From: Sphingomonas sp. PP-CE-1A-559
GTDB lineage: Bacteria; Pseudomonadota; Alphaproteobacteria; Sphingomonadales; Sphingomonadaceae
DNA length: 64,000 nt
Reading direction: 5' to 3'
Assembly: GCF_004340965.1 (NCBI RefSeq)
Contig: NZ_SLYA01000008.1
Coordinates: 1-64,000, forward strand
Part shown: one piece after another, positions 50,213-59,086 of the stretch
Numbering within the stretch: position 1 is the first letter of the stretch
Layout: the number at the start of each line of letters is the position of its first letter
Program-made: the position numbers and the translations under genes
The notes under the pieces: model-generated
What the model saw: the letters and a program-made list of their open reading frames with translations, nothing else
Told to the model about the DNA's origin: nothing
Database searches by the model: none

Positions 50213-50887
50213 CGAGCCACTCACGCGCTGGCGATTGGGCCGCACGATTATCGCGCCGGGGAAGACACGATTAGAGGAAAGACCGTCGATGCACCCCGTC
50301 TTCCAGGTGCGATAGTGCTGCTCAACGTCATGGGCCTGCACTGACTGGCAATGTGGTTCGGCGCGAGTAATGCGGCCGCCAATAAGCGTTGAGATTGTCG
50401 GGCACTGGCCAAATTTTCCTGTCGCATCGCTGCCGGAGGCGTCGCTCAGGTCCGGCGGCTCCACCTTGCAAAGTAGCTTGGTCCGCCCGGTCTGTCAGTT
50501 TGTCGGCCTGATACATTTCCTTAGCAAACCGGTGATCGAAAGGCTTGCCCCGCCCGGATGGGAGGAGGGTCAAAACAGTTCCCCTCTCCACAAGATCGGT
50601 AAATTAGGAATGATAGTGCCGATGGCAAACGGCGCCAGGTGTCTCGTCGGCTGATCCCGTGGCCGGCGAGAATAGCGATACGTTAGTCGCACATTGCTCC
50701 ACCTGAGAACTTCCGCGCGCCAGGAAAATCATTAGTCTCCCTGGCGCGTCAAAGTCACAGGCCGCTGCCTTCCACGTCATAGGGCACGCCGAGTCATGGC
50801 CTGGCCTGGCCTGCTTTGACTTTGCAAACGCAAACGTTGGCACCTCGCTACCGTCACCGCGATCTGCCTCGCAGGACGGAAGAGCAG
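50213..50887. other. Spacer between converging genes, nothing recognised
   Basis: Roughly 675 bp without a supported gene. Frames on both strands lack start signals and family motifs. A short tandem repeat (GGCCT three times in CATGGCCTGGCCTGGCCTGC) lies near 50797-50813. It looks like decayed DNA. Confidence 0.3.
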
Positions 50888-51619
50888 TCATTTTTTGAGC
50901 AGAAAGCGGACTGACAGATTAATGGTGACGTCCTGTTCGCCAGGGATCACCTTTGTGTCGGACGCAGAAGCCGCGCCAGCCATGTTCTCGCGCATTGCAG
51001 TGAGCGCAATCGGGACGTTCGCTGCCGAATTTTCCGAGATCGACAGCATGCGATCAACTCGGAGGCCGACGACGCGGGCGTATAGCGCGGCGCGGACATT
51101 GGCCTTTGCCACAGCATCGGCGCGTGCCTCGTCGAACGCCGTTTCGGGCTTTTCGATTTGGAAATTCGGGCCGTCGATTTGATTTGCCCCCTCGCGTACG
51201 AGCGCATCCAGGATCGTGCCCGCGCGAGTGATATCGCGAAACCTGACCGAGATCGTGTTCGACGCCTGATAGCCAGTGAACACCGGCGGCGTGTTGTCGG
51301 CATACCGAATTTGCGGCTGGAGCGAGATGTTGGCCGAACGAATGTCGCGATCGGCAACACCTGCCGTTTTGAGCGCTAAAACCACGCGCTTAACACGGAC
51401 AGCGTTGTCGGTCAGCGCCGTTGAAGCGGTTGGGGCCTGGGTCACCACGCCGGTGTTGATCGTTACCAGATCGGGCGTGCGCGTGGTCTTGCCCTCAGCG
51501 ACCACCTCCAGAATGGTGCCGTCGATGAGCATGGGGGGGGATGAGACCTGGGCCGACGCAGCGGCCGGTAGAAGCGTCTTCATGGCCAGAGCGGTAAGCG
51601 TAATGAGGCGAAGGCGCAT
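50888..51619 (-). CDS. SIMPL-domain (DUF541) protein
   Basis: A 243-residue exported protein. The signal peptide is LITLTALAMKTLLPAAASAQ. The body is a single SIMPL/DUF541 domain: ILEVVAEGKTTRTPDLVTIN, then AVRVKRVVLALKTAGVADRD, the hallmark NISLQPQIRYADNTPPVFTG, and the final strand QDVTINLSVRFLLKK. Relatives form ring-shaped assemblies or channels in the envelope (YggE, BP26), where YggE is linked to oxidative-stress tolerance. Regulation is not visible; PadR at 51852 is on the same strand 232 bp upstream. Confidence 0.9.
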   Translation of the reverse strand: MRLRLITLTALAMKTLLPAAASAQVSSPPMLIDGTILEVVAEGKTTRTPDLVTINTGVVTQAPTASTALTDNAVRVKRVVLALKTAGVADRDIRSANISLQPQIRYADNTPPVFTGYQASNTISVRFRDITRAGTILDALVREGANQIDGPNFQIEKPETAFDEARADAVAKANVRAALYARVVGLRVDRMLSISENSAANVPIALTAMRENMAGAASASDTKVIPGEQDVTINLSVRFLLKK

Positions 51620-51851
51620 CCATAAGTTCCTTTATTACTGGGCAGTTTTCGAATTGACTGGCGTCACTTCTTAGCTGGCGTGACGCAACCGAGCAGACGG
51701 GGCGGTAGGAGCAGCACCAAGAAACCTGGAACGCGAGCGACCACCATCAGCGAGAGACGTTGTAATTTGACCTTGGTCACGCCGTGCGACTGCCTTCTCT
51801 CCTGTCTATTGCGCGAACATTGCGGCGCGGCGGGCGATCATAATAACGACC

Positions 51852-52373
51852 TCATTCCTCTGTCAGACGCTGATCCAACCAACTGAGGCGACTTCTCTGC
51901 AAGACAATTGCCAGTTCGATCCGTTGTCCTTCCACCGCGTCCAATTCGCGCAACTGGGCTACGAGTGCTTTGATCTCGGATTCGATCCGTTGACGTAGAG
52001 CTTCAAATGCCCTTCGTCGGATTGCCGGTGCGATCTTGTCCCACATTCCTGCCCTTAGACGGAAGGGGTCGAGACCCACGCTCGCTGCCCGCTCTGGGTC
52101 GCATATCCAGTCGTTCAAGCGCGTCTTTCCGTCCTCGGTGAGCGCCAGAAGCCGTGTCTTCAATTTGGAGGAGGTCGCTTCGGACGTTACCAACCCCGCC
52201 GTGACCATCTTGCTGATCGCGGGATAGACGGCGCCAGCGCTCCCGCTCCACTCCAGAGATGGTGAAACTTGGAACGCCTTGCGCACTTGAAACGCGGTTG
52301 TGCGTTGACGGTGGTGGATTTCCGAGAGGATTGCGCCCTCGAGCTCAGTGAGAAAATCTTTGCGACTGTTCAT
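51852..52373 (-). CDS. PadR-family transcriptional regulator
   Basis: A 173-residue regulator. ATG 52373 has GAAGGA 4 nt upstream and is preferred over 52385 and 52433. The winged HTH covers residues ~8-90: LTELEGAILSEIHHRQRTTA, AGAVYPAISKMVTAGLVTSE, then LKTRLLALTEDGKTRLNDWI. The C-terminal half is helical, with a coiled coil (RQRIESEIKALVAQLRELDA) for dimerisation. It diverges from the retropepsin-like gene, and ATTAG-TG-CTAAT at 52390 between them is a plausible site. It probably represses itself and that gene. Confidence 0.87.
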   Translation of the reverse strand: MNSRKDFLTELEGAILSEIHHRQRTTAFQVRKAFQVSPSLEWSGSAGAVYPAISKMVTAGLVTSEATSSKLKTRLLALTEDGKTRLNDWICDPERAASVGLDPFRLRAGMWDKIAPAIRRRAFEALRQRIESEIKALVAQLRELDAVEGQRIELAIVLQRSRLSWLDQRLTEE

Positions 52374-52389
52374 TTGGTCCTTCATAGCT

Positions 52390-52401
52390 ATTAGTGCTAA
52401 T
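52390..52401. promoter_or_regulatory. Palindrome in PadR-protease gap
   Basis: ATTAG-TG-CTAAT, perfect 5-bp arms, 17 bp ahead of the PadR start and 31 bp ahead of the protease start. PadR sites are AT-rich dyads of this kind. Confidence 0.55.
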
Positions 52402-52431
52402 CGTACTATACGCCTTCTGAGGATGCACCCC

Positions 52432-53295
52432 ATGCTGTTAACTCGTCACGCCGCCACACTCTCCATAGCCTTGGCCTTTGGGTGCGCGGTGCCGACATCA
52501 GCGCAGACGGCCAGTCCGGCCTCGGAGCAGGTCGTTCAGACCTTTCCCTTGTTCAGTTCCAACAATCGTACGATCGTAGTCGCGCGGTTCAATGGATCCA
52601 CACCAGTACCGCTCGTTTTCGACACCGGCACGAATGGCAACATTGTCGATAGTACATATGCCAAACAGGTTGGCTTGCCCAATGTCGGCCCGTCGGAATC
52701 GGTCGATGGCGCCACGGGGCGTCCGATACCCGGATACACGACGCGCCTTGTTGGATTGACTATTGGCAGAATCGCCGTCGCCGATGGGCCGGCGACCGTG
52801 ATCGATTTCAAGACGCGGGATTCTGTGGGAGTCATCGGGCCTAATAGCTTTCCGGGCCGTCTGACTGAGATCGACTTTGCTCACGGGCGGGTTCGGATCC
52901 TACCGGATACAGCCGGCAATCGGCCAACTGGGTCGGCGGTCGGCCACCTTGACGAGTTGCCTGCCGTTACCGTGCAACTGCCGGGGCAAACCATCACCGC
53001 GTTGGTAGACACCGGAAACGACCAGCCTCTGAGCCTCCCTCTCTCGATGGCAGCAAGTCTTCCGCTAAAAGCACCCCCGGTGCGTAATGGAACAACCCGC
53101 TCGGCAGGCGGTCGACAAGACTCCTACGTGGCACAAATCGTCGGTGAAGTTCGGATTGGCTCCGTCGTCCTGCAATCGCCTATGGTAAGTTTTGAAGAGA
53201 ACGGACATCCCAATGTTGGCATGCCAGTATTAAAACACATGCTTATTGTCGTCGATCACACGGGCCAGCGGACCTGGCTTAGCCCTTTGCAATGA
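52432..53295 (+). CDS. Retropepsin-like aspartyl protease, exported
   Basis: A 287-residue protein. ATG 52432 is chosen because GAGG lies 9 nt upstream; ATG 52423 would be too close to it. Signal: LSIALAFGCAVPTSAQ. There are two aspartyl half-domains: PLVFDTGTNGNIVDSTYAKQ (first DTG, about residue 59) and TALVDTGNDQPLSLPLSMAA (second DTG, about residue 196). The final strand GMPVLKHMLIVVDHTGQRTW carries the family's closing motif. It belongs to the same single-chain retropepsin-like group as 10997 but is only distantly alike. It is divergent from PadR. Confidence 0.85.
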   Translation: MLLTRHAATLSIALAFGCAVPTSAQTASPASEQVVQTFPLFSSNNRTIVVARFNGSTPVPLVFDTGTNGNIVDSTYAKQVGLPNVGPSESVDGATGRPIPGYTTRLVGLTIGRIAVADGPATVIDFKTRDSVGVIGPNSFPGRLTEIDFAHGRVRILPDTAGNRPTGSAVGHLDELPAVTVQLPGQTITALVDTGNDQPLSLPLSMAASLPLKAPPVRNGTTRSAGGRQDSYVAQIVGEVRIGSVVLQSPMVSFEENGHPNVGMPVLKHMLIVVDHTGQRTWLSPLQ

Positions 53296-53378
53296 ACGGG
53301 CTACGCTCTGTAGCTTATCGCGTGGGCGTCGGACTCATCTTCCCTTAAACTACAGAAACCCTTAACTTATGACCGGCA

Positions 53379-53858
53379 ATGAACGTGAATAACTTGCTTT
53401 ATGCCCTAGTGGCTCTCGTTCAAATCCTCGTGCTTGGTGGCCTCTTTCTTTTAGCGCGTCGCTTCCTCCGGTCGAAGAAGCCGATGGGATCTGCAGGTAC
53501 AATCAGCGTTGATACACTGGGCTTGGCCACAATTCCCGTTTTCGCGACCTTCACAGGTTTGCGCGGGCTGTCGCCCTGGCTAGCTGTCGCGACCAACAGC
53601 CTGAACCCTCACCTGGCAATTTCGCCTGATGGGCTTGAATACCGGGTGATCAGTAAGCGGGTAGCCCCCTTTAGCACGGTCGAGTCCGTCGAGGTCCGCA
53701 GGGGCCCCGGCACGGTCAATCTCTGTTTCGTTTTCACGAGCGGACTCTTTACGCTTTCGGCGAACGTCGGCGATGCCGCCTCGGCTGTACGGGCCCTAAG
53801 TCGACTGCCGCCTTCAATTCTTCGGGGCCCAAGCGCACGCAAACTGCAGGAACTGTAG
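53379..53858 (+). CDS. Membrane-anchored hypothetical protein (159 aa)
   Basis: It starts at ATG 53379, 83 bp after the protease on the same strand. One strong helix is at residues ~6-27 (LYALVALVQILVLGGLFLLA), then a basic turn (RRFLRSKKP). A second hydrophobic stretch (GLATIPVFATFTGLRG) could be another helix or a strand. The C-terminal ~90 residues look like a PH-like beta domain (LEYRVISKRVAPFSTVESVE, then GTVNLCFVFTSGLFTLSANV). Unknown function. Confidence 0.65.
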   Translation: MNVNNLLYALVALVQILVLGGLFLLARRFLRSKKPMGSAGTISVDTLGLATIPVFATFTGLRGLSPWLAVATNSLNPHLAISPDGLEYRVISKRVAPFSTVESVEVRRGPGTVNLCFVFTSGLFTLSANVGDAASAVRALSRLPPSILRGPSARKLQEL

Positions 53859-54275
53859 TAGCACGGGCGGACGATACCGCTGGTGATCGATGTTGGTGCG
53901 ATTAAGGCGGGGGCAGAGTCTACGATAGTCGCAAACGCCCGCGAACATACTGATCTTGCGCGAAAGCCCGTGATCAGCACAGCCATTGATACGCTGTTCC
54001 TTGCGAACAGGGTGGCTCAGAGTTGCAAGCGTGACGCTCTGGCACGTTGGGCTCGCGCGTTCGCGGCGGCACCCTAACATGTAACCGTTCGCAATGATGA
54101 TTGCTCTGAGGCGCCGCACCAGGCTGGCCAGCGCACCGCCGTGCCACACAGGTATCGGCTCGGCCCATTTGACAGATATAGCCAAGGCATAACCCAGCGA
54201 AAGCTGGGATCTAGTACGGATCCTGTTCACCTCATCCGCCTAAGTTTCCAGCATTCGTTGGAATGTCGGTTAGGT
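53859..54275. other. Spacer between converging genes
   Basis: No supported gene. A 138-codon frame on the - strand covers it but has no recognisable start, domain or natural composition. Confidence 0.3.
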
Positions 54276-55553
54276 CTACTTTCCCGCGATTGGCCCCGGC
54301 ATGACCACCGTAGCGCCCGTCACGTGATCCTTCTTCCACTGCATCGAGCGACGGACACGGTTCTCGCCTGAGGGGTGATCGAAGAACAACATCTCCTCCA
54401 CAGGGCCCGGCGAGATCTTCCGGTATTCCGACAGCCGCATCGCCACTTTGGCGAAGCCATCTGGCTCGCGCGCCGCGTCAAGCCCGAAGACATCGGCCTC
54501 GACTTCGTTGTGCCGTGTGATCGAGTTCAGCACGGGGGTCAGCACCAACCCGCACAGACCGGCAAGCAGCAACAACAAGGGCGTCGCCGCCGGATCAGCG
54601 ACGTCGCGCACCCCCCACTGCGGATTGCGCACGATCAGGGCAGGCGCGAGCCGGCTGACGACAAAGAACATTGCCAGAAACACCAGAGTAAAGGACAGGA
54701 TCAGCGTCCAGATATGATTGAGCACATAATGCCCCATTTCATGTCCCATCACTGCGACGACTTCCTCGGGCGCAGTGCGCTCGAGCAGATTGTCGTTGAG
54801 CGTGATGTGGATCGTCGGTCCGACGCCCGAGACGTTGGCGGAAATCCTCTTGGTCTGGCGCGACGCATCAGAGACATAGATATGCCCCGCCGGGATATGG
54901 TTGGCAACGGCGATCGCCACAATGCGGTCACGAACCGCACCCGCCGGCAACTCGGTATATTTGTTGAACAACGGCGCGATGAACACCGGCGCGATCAGCG
55001 CACCTAGCATGACCACGACCGCCGCCACCCCCGTGCCGATCAGCCACCAGCTGCGGCGGAAGTGGCGGATCACCCAGAATACCAGCATAAATAGCAGCGC
55101 GTTGATAATCAGCCCGATGCCAAACGCCTTGGCCGCGTCGACCGTCCAGGATGCGAACGTCTGGTTCATCAGTCCGTACTGTTTCTCGCGCACGAACCCT
55201 TCGTAAATCATCCATGGGAGGTTCAGCAGCGTGGTCAGAGCCACGAACGGTAGTGCGTAGACTGCCGGCACCAGCCAGCGCCTTTTGGTCTTGCGTTCCG
55301 CGTAGGTGCGCAGGCGCTGCGACACGCCTGTGAACAGCAGTGGTAGATAGATCAAACTAGAAACTAGCGTGCTCCACAAGGGCAGCCAATAACCGCCCTC
55401 GAAATAGGCGTCAGACTTGGTCCGTGCCGGGCCCTGCAGCAGATCGAGATAGGCGCGAGTGGCGGCCTCGACGTCGAAGCTGGGCGTGGCGGCGTGCGTG
55501 ATGGCGGGGATTGTGGCTGCGAGCATCCCCCCGACCAAGATTATCATTCTCAT
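54276..55553 (-). CDS. M48-family membrane metalloprotease (Ste24-like)
   Basis: A 425-residue zinc protease. The N-terminal signal (ILVGGMLAATIPAITHAATP) is unusual for Ste24 but common in this group. About five to seven membrane helices follow (FGIGLIINALLFMLVFWVI; GTGVAAVVVMLGALIAPVFI). The zinc site is VVAVMGHEMGHYVLNHIW (HExxH near residue 272), with the downstream Glu in NEVEADVFGLD. The C-terminal SEYRKISPGPVEEMLFFDHP and SGENRVRRSMQW match CAAX-prenyl-protease-1-type enzymes, which in bacteria act in membrane-protein quality control. A hairpin lies 42 bp upstream of the start. Confidence 0.92.
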   Translation of the reverse strand: MRMIILVGGMLAATIPAITHAATPSFDVEAATRAYLDLLQGPARTKSDAYFEGGYWLPLWSTLVSSLIYLPLLFTGVSQRLRTYAERKTKRRWLVPAVYALPFVALTTLLNLPWMIYEGFVREKQYGLMNQTFASWTVDAAKAFGIGLIINALLFMLVFWVIRHFRRSWWLIGTGVAAVVVMLGALIAPVFIAPLFNKYTELPAGAVRDRIVAIAVANHIPAGHIYVSDASRQTKRISANVSGVGPTIHITLNDNLLERTAPEEVVAVMGHEMGHYVLNHIWTLILSFTLVFLAMFFVVSRLAPALIVRNPQWGVRDVADPAATPLLLLLAGLCGLVLTPVLNSITRHNEVEADVFGLDAAREPDGFAKVAMRLSEYRKISPGPVEEMLFFDHPSGENRVRRSMQWKKDHVTGATVVMPGPIAGK

Positions 55554-55594
55554 CTATTCCCCCCACTCGTCACCCCGGCCCTTCCGGGTCCGCT

Positions 55595-55629
55595 GTGCCG
55601 CACATGATATTCTTTCGATCGTGCGGCAC
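55595..55629. promoter_or_regulatory. GTGCCGCAC hairpin ahead of the M48 gene
   Basis: GTGCCGCAC at 55595-55603 pairs perfectly with GTGCGGCAC at 55621-55629 over a 17-nt loop. It lies upstream of the M48 start, so it is either an operator or a leader structure. Confidence 0.5.
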
Positions 55630-56073
55630 CGTGGACCTCAGAGCAAGTTTGGAGTGATGAATAACGGGAGGCAAAGCGTGGTTGCGAAAATAACTTCTTA
55701 TACAGCAGCCCAAAATAGGTATCTGCAGCTTTAAGCTTTTACTAAAACGGCTTGGATCGACCAACCCGCCGTGCACGGGGCTCCTCTTTAGCCCGAGCGG
55801 TCCGTCATTTGCATATGTCTCTGAATGTCCAGGTTGAGGGATAGCGAGCGGTAGGTCGGTAAAGTATTTGATACAGTAGACGTTACCGTTCGTTATATCG
55901 CGCCCGGTCGTCGTACGATCTTGTTATGGTCCGACGTGGCGGCGCTGCGGTACCCGTTGATAGCAATGCAATCAACATTACAGCCGCGGCTAATCTTTAC
56001 CGGCAAGAATGTACGATCGTTCCGCTACCGAGTAGCAGCCGTACAGCCGCGCCGCGTACCAAACATAGGTTGA
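55630..56073. other. Spacer, nothing recognised
   Basis: It lies between the M48 hairpin and the 3' end of the S41 gene. The composition is mixed, with an AT-rich patch near 55680-55740. Small frames here have no supporting signals. Confidence 0.3.
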
Positions 56074-57573
56074 TCAATCGGCCTTCGAACAATGCGCATT
56101 GCTTGGCGTCCGCCAAGGCTGCTTGAGCAGTGCGACGGCCAAGCGCCAGGCATGATCGCGCCGCTCATCGGCCTGCATCACCTCGGGCGGGGCTGGACAG
56201 TTGGGCAGGACGCCGCGCCCGGCCATTCGGCTCTTCCACCTCATACGAAACTGCAGAAGGGGTATGGTGAGTTGCATCCCGCTGTTGGGCAATTCAAGTG
56301 TCCAGCGATAGCCGCTGGTATTACCTTGGTCGGTGCCGCCAACTTCCTCGCCGACGAACACGCCCCGGTCGGTGTGCTGTAGCATCGAAGCCAGTTCGGC
56401 TCCGCCGGAAAAGGTCGCACCGCCCGCCAGCACGACGAGACGCCCGTGGAATATCGGCGAAAACGTCGTCCATCGCGACATCAGCCCATGTGGCGGCGTA
56501 TTACGCCGCCTCCAGCGACCGCCCCGGATCGGGCGCTGCTGATCCTTGTCGTCGTCCTCGAAGACGTCAGTTTCAAACCGCCTGCCGCTTAGGCTGGTGA
56601 CCGCAATGTGCTGACTACGGGCCTCGACCGCAGCATATTTCCGTAGCGGCTTTTCGACAAGATAAGAGAACAGGATGCTCTCATTGGGTTCCGAACCACC
56701 GCCGTTTTCGCGCAGATCGAGGATCAAGTCTGTCGCGCCACGCTGCCGGAGTTCAACGAAGACGGAATGGATCACTTCGGGAAATGTCGCGCCCGCCGCG
56801 CGTAGCCGCCTGTTGCTGAAGGTCGGCACATTCAGATAGGCGGTGTGGCCATCGATCCAGTCGAGCGTCGGCCGGGGCAGCGGATCGTCGGGTTCCGCCG
56901 GGCGCGCGGCGCGCGGCACTGCGGGCAGATCACGCTCGGTGCGCCCGGCTGGGCCTTCGAGCACAACAGGGAAGTGCGATTGGGCACCGCGCAGGCGATA
57001 CAGAATTGAGGCGAATCCGCGTCCCGATATATAGCGCATAGTGCCCGTGCGGATCGTCCCGTCATGCGGAGTGACGGCGACCATCTCGCTCAGCAAATCT
57101 GCATCGCTAACCCCGTCAACCGATATCATCCGCGTGCCTTTTGAAATGTCCGCCGCGGCGCCATAGCCGGCCAGCACGAACGCTCCCTCGTCGCTCCACA
57201 ACAGGTCCAGCGGAAAGCGCGGCGCGTCACGGTAATGCTGGCTCATTGCGGCACTAAGGTGCACCCCGAGATGGCCTTCGCCGATCCGACCGACAAGTGG
57301 GCGCAATATGCGCCAAAGCGCTTCGCTGTCGGTAACGGCAATTACGTCCGCGCGTGCAGTGGCTTTTGCAGCCGCCCAGGCTTGCCGGCTTTGATGCCAG
57401 TATATGTTTGGCATAGCCGCTTCCACCGCGGCAATGCTGAGTTCCAGATCCTCGCGCGCGCCGGCCGAACTCAGTGTGGTGGTACCAGGCAGCCGCGTAT
57501 CGGCGGCCGCTGGTGCCGCGGTGAGCACAGCAGCCAAGGCAATTAAGCAGCCGCGTGATCGGGAGATTGGCAT
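56074..57573 (-). CDS. S41-family secreted serine peptidase, copy 2
   Basis: A 499-residue paralogue of the peptidase at 5143, alike along its whole length. ATG 57573 has GAAAGG just upstream and matches copy 1's MP start. Signal: CLIALAAVLTAAPAAA. The shared landmarks are EDLELSIAAVEAAMPNIYWH, the PDZ-like GTRMISVDGVSDADLLSEMV, LILDLRENGGGSEPNESIL and the nucleophile region AGGATFSGGAELASML. Only the extreme C-terminus differs. It diverges from its own XRE-cupin regulator over the same operator pair as copy 1. The module appears to be a duplicated two-gene system kept intact on both sides of a ~50 kb stretch. Confidence 0.88.
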   Translation of the reverse strand: MPISRSRGCLIALAAVLTAAPAAADTRLPGTTTLSSAGAREDLELSIAAVEAAMPNIYWHQSRQAWAAAKATARADVIAVTDSEALWRILRPLVGRIGEGHLGVHLSAAMSQHYRDAPRFPLDLLWSDEGAFVLAGYGAAADISKGTRMISVDGVSDADLLSEMVAVTPHDGTIRTGTMRYISGRGFASILYRLRGAQSHFPVVLEGPAGRTERDLPAVPRAARPAEPDDPLPRPTLDWIDGHTAYLNVPTFSNRRLRAAGATFPEVIHSVFVELRQRGATDLILDLRENGGGSEPNESILFSYLVEKPLRKYAAVEARSQHIAVTSLSGRRFETDVFEDDDKDQQRPIRGGRWRRRNTPPHGLMSRWTTFSPIFHGRLVVLAGGATFSGGAELASMLQHTDRGVFVGEEVGGTDQGNTSGYRWTLELPNSGMQLTIPLLQFRMRWKSRMAGRGVLPNCPAPPEVMQADERRDHAWRLAVALLKQPWRTPSNAHCSKAD

Positions 57574-57590
57574 AACCTTTCGAATCTCGA

Positions 57591-57631
57591 TAAGCAAAAT
57601 AATGCTTATTCGATGGAGGCAATATTTTGCC
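57591..57631. promoter_or_regulatory. Paired palindromic operators, XRE-S41 module 2
   Basis: TAAGCA-AAATAA-TGCTTA at 57591-57608 and GGCAA-TATT-TTGCC at 57618-57631. The second includes the regulator's ribosome-binding site GGAGG and TTG start, exactly as in module 1 (5085-5125). Confidence 0.75.
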
Positions 57632-58178
57632 TAGTCAAGTTACACCATCCTTCCTTACTCATGTCGCTGCTAATGTACGGAGGCTCCGCACCGCTGTGGG
57701 GCTTAGCCAGAAGGGCTTGGCAGACGCTTCTGGGGTCAGCCTGCGGATGGTCGGGGGAATAGAGAACGGCGCGACCAGCGTCAGCACGGCCACGCTCGAC
57801 CGGATCGGCATTGCGCTGCATGCCACGTTGGCCGAACTGGTCTCTGACCCCGTGATTCAGCGCAGTGCGCAGATCGATCGGGTCGGCTGGCGTGGTGAGA
57901 AAGGTGGCGAGGGAGTTTTGCGAAGGAGCATCGACACTCGCCGCGAGGTCGAACTGTGGGAATGGCGACTGGAGTCCGGTGAACGCTATCAAGCGGCAGC
58001 CGACCCCGTCGGCTGGCATGTGATGATCTTCGTAGTGGAAGGACTGCTGACGATCGAGCTCGAAACCGGCGCGGTCAATATCTCCGCGGCCAGCCATGTG
58101 TTCGACAGTGCCCAGACCCACGCATTCATCAATGCGCAAGAGGGCGCGGTTCGCTTTTTTCGCTGCACCGTCTGGTGA
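57627..58178 (+). CDS. XRE-cupin regulator, paralogue of 4538
   Basis: A 183-residue regulator, the same length as copy 1. The start is TTG 57627 with GGAGG 7 nt upstream; no ATG exists in a sensible place, and copy 1 uses the same codon. The HTH is LRTAVGLSQKGLADASGVSL, then RMVGGIENGATSVST. The cupin domain holds YQAAADPVGWHVMIFVVEGL and FDSAQTHAFINAQEGAVRFF. The two copies are near-identical in the recognition helix (SLRMVGGIENGATS), so they should bind the same operator and could cross-regulate both peptidases. Confidence 0.88.
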   Translation: MPSQVTPSFLTHVAANVRRLRTAVGLSQKGLADASGVSLRMVGGIENGATSVSTATLDRIGIALHATLAELVSDPVIQRSAQIDRVGWRGEKGGEGVLRRSIDTRREVELWEWRLESGERYQAAADPVGWHVMIFVVEGLLTIELETGAVNISAASHVFDSAQTHAFINAQEGAVRFFRCTVW

Positions 58179-58484
58179 TAGAATAAGAGTGCCGAGGACT
58201 TTCTTTAAAGACATGGTTCGCGCTTGAGAAGCTCGGCGTCCGCCGATTGTCTAATGATAGTTCAGGGAAGGGAGGCTTGTACAAGAACGCCCGAGAAACT
58301 GGGGCGGAAGCGGCCAAGACGACGTTTTCAGAGTGATTGTAAAAGTTTATAGGCGAGCGCTATCGGTCTGAACTCGGCATTGATTCTGACGAGCCTACGC
58401 ATGACGAACGCGCTTTGGTTCATCCACTGGTTAATTGAGCCGGAGGATGCTCGACCGCCCCCAAAAGTGGGTCACGTCGCAAAA
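58179..58484. other. Spacer, nothing recognised
   Basis: It lies between the XRE gene and the 3' end of TetR. No gene, repeat or T-tailed hairpin was seen. Confidence 0.3.
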
Positions 58485-59069
58485 TCATGCTAGAAAGCCT
58501 TCAGCCATCAGGCGAAAGGCGGCGATGGCTTTGGGAAGCACTACCTGCGGTTCGTCATTCGCCGCGACCCAGAGCGCGGCGTTGAACGCTGCGCCGCTTA
58601 GAAGGCGTGATGCCGCTTCGACGTCGATCGGCTTCATAACGCCCTCCGCTATCAACTTCTCGACTAGGTGCATGGTGACATTCAAGCACGCGTTCTGGCT
58701 TGGCCATTTAGACGGATCACCCAAGAACGCCGGACCATCCAGCAGAACGATCCGTCGCACCTCCGGATCGAGCGCCATCTCGATATAAGATGCCCCTTCA
58801 GCCAACAGCCCTTCCCAGTCGCTCGCAGCGTTCGTTCCGGCATGCTGCGCTCGGGCTGCCATCTCGTTGTCGACCTGCGCTACCACCGCGGCCAACAAGC
58901 CGGTCTTGTCCCCGAAGCTGTGATACAGGGCACCGCGGGTGAGACCGACTTTGGCAGTCAGGTCGTCCATCGACGCGTTTGCGAAACCTGTTGTCCCGAA
59001 CGCTTGGCGTGCCGCAGCTACAAGCTTGGCCCGATTCTCTGCCATTTTCTCGACACGACGTTGGGCCAC
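58485..59069 (-). CDS. TetR-family transcriptional regulator
   Basis: A 194-residue repressor. GTG 59069 has AAGGA 9 nt upstream; ATG 59090 would sit inside the operator and lacks a site. The HTH is ENRAKLVAAARQAFGTTGFA, then NASMDDLTAKVGLTRGALYH. The C-terminal domain (LDPEVRRIVLLDGPAFLGDP) is TetR_C-like, of the type found in many efflux or detoxification repressors. Two copies of an ACATACG-type palindrome lie between it and the divergent RidA gene, so autorepression and RidA control are likely. Confidence 0.88.
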   Translation of the reverse strand: MAQRRVEKMAENRAKLVAAARQAFGTTGFANASMDDLTAKVGLTRGALYHSFGDKTGLLAAVVAQVDNEMAARAQHAGTNAASDWEGLLAEGASYIEMALDPEVRRIVLLDGPAFLGDPSKWPSQNACLNVTMHLVEKLIAEGVMKPIDVEAASRLLSGAAFNAALWVAANDEPQVVLPKAIAAFRLMAEGFLA

Positions 59070-59086
59070 GGGACCAATTCCTTTTA

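Noticed and set aside
50328..50891. Three overlapping small frames in the 50.2-50.9 kb gap
   Set aside because: None has an SD sequence, signal peptide or natural composition; left as spacer.
53814..54230. 138-codon - strand frame between the membrane protein and the M48 gene
   Set aside because: It overlaps the 3' end of 53379-53858 and lacks any feature of a real protein.
5143..58178. Composite transposon bounded by the two XRE-S41 modules
   Set aside because: The modules are inverted relative to each other but have no IS or terminal repeats at their outer ends, and about 50 kb of ordinary genes separate them. Gene duplication is simpler.
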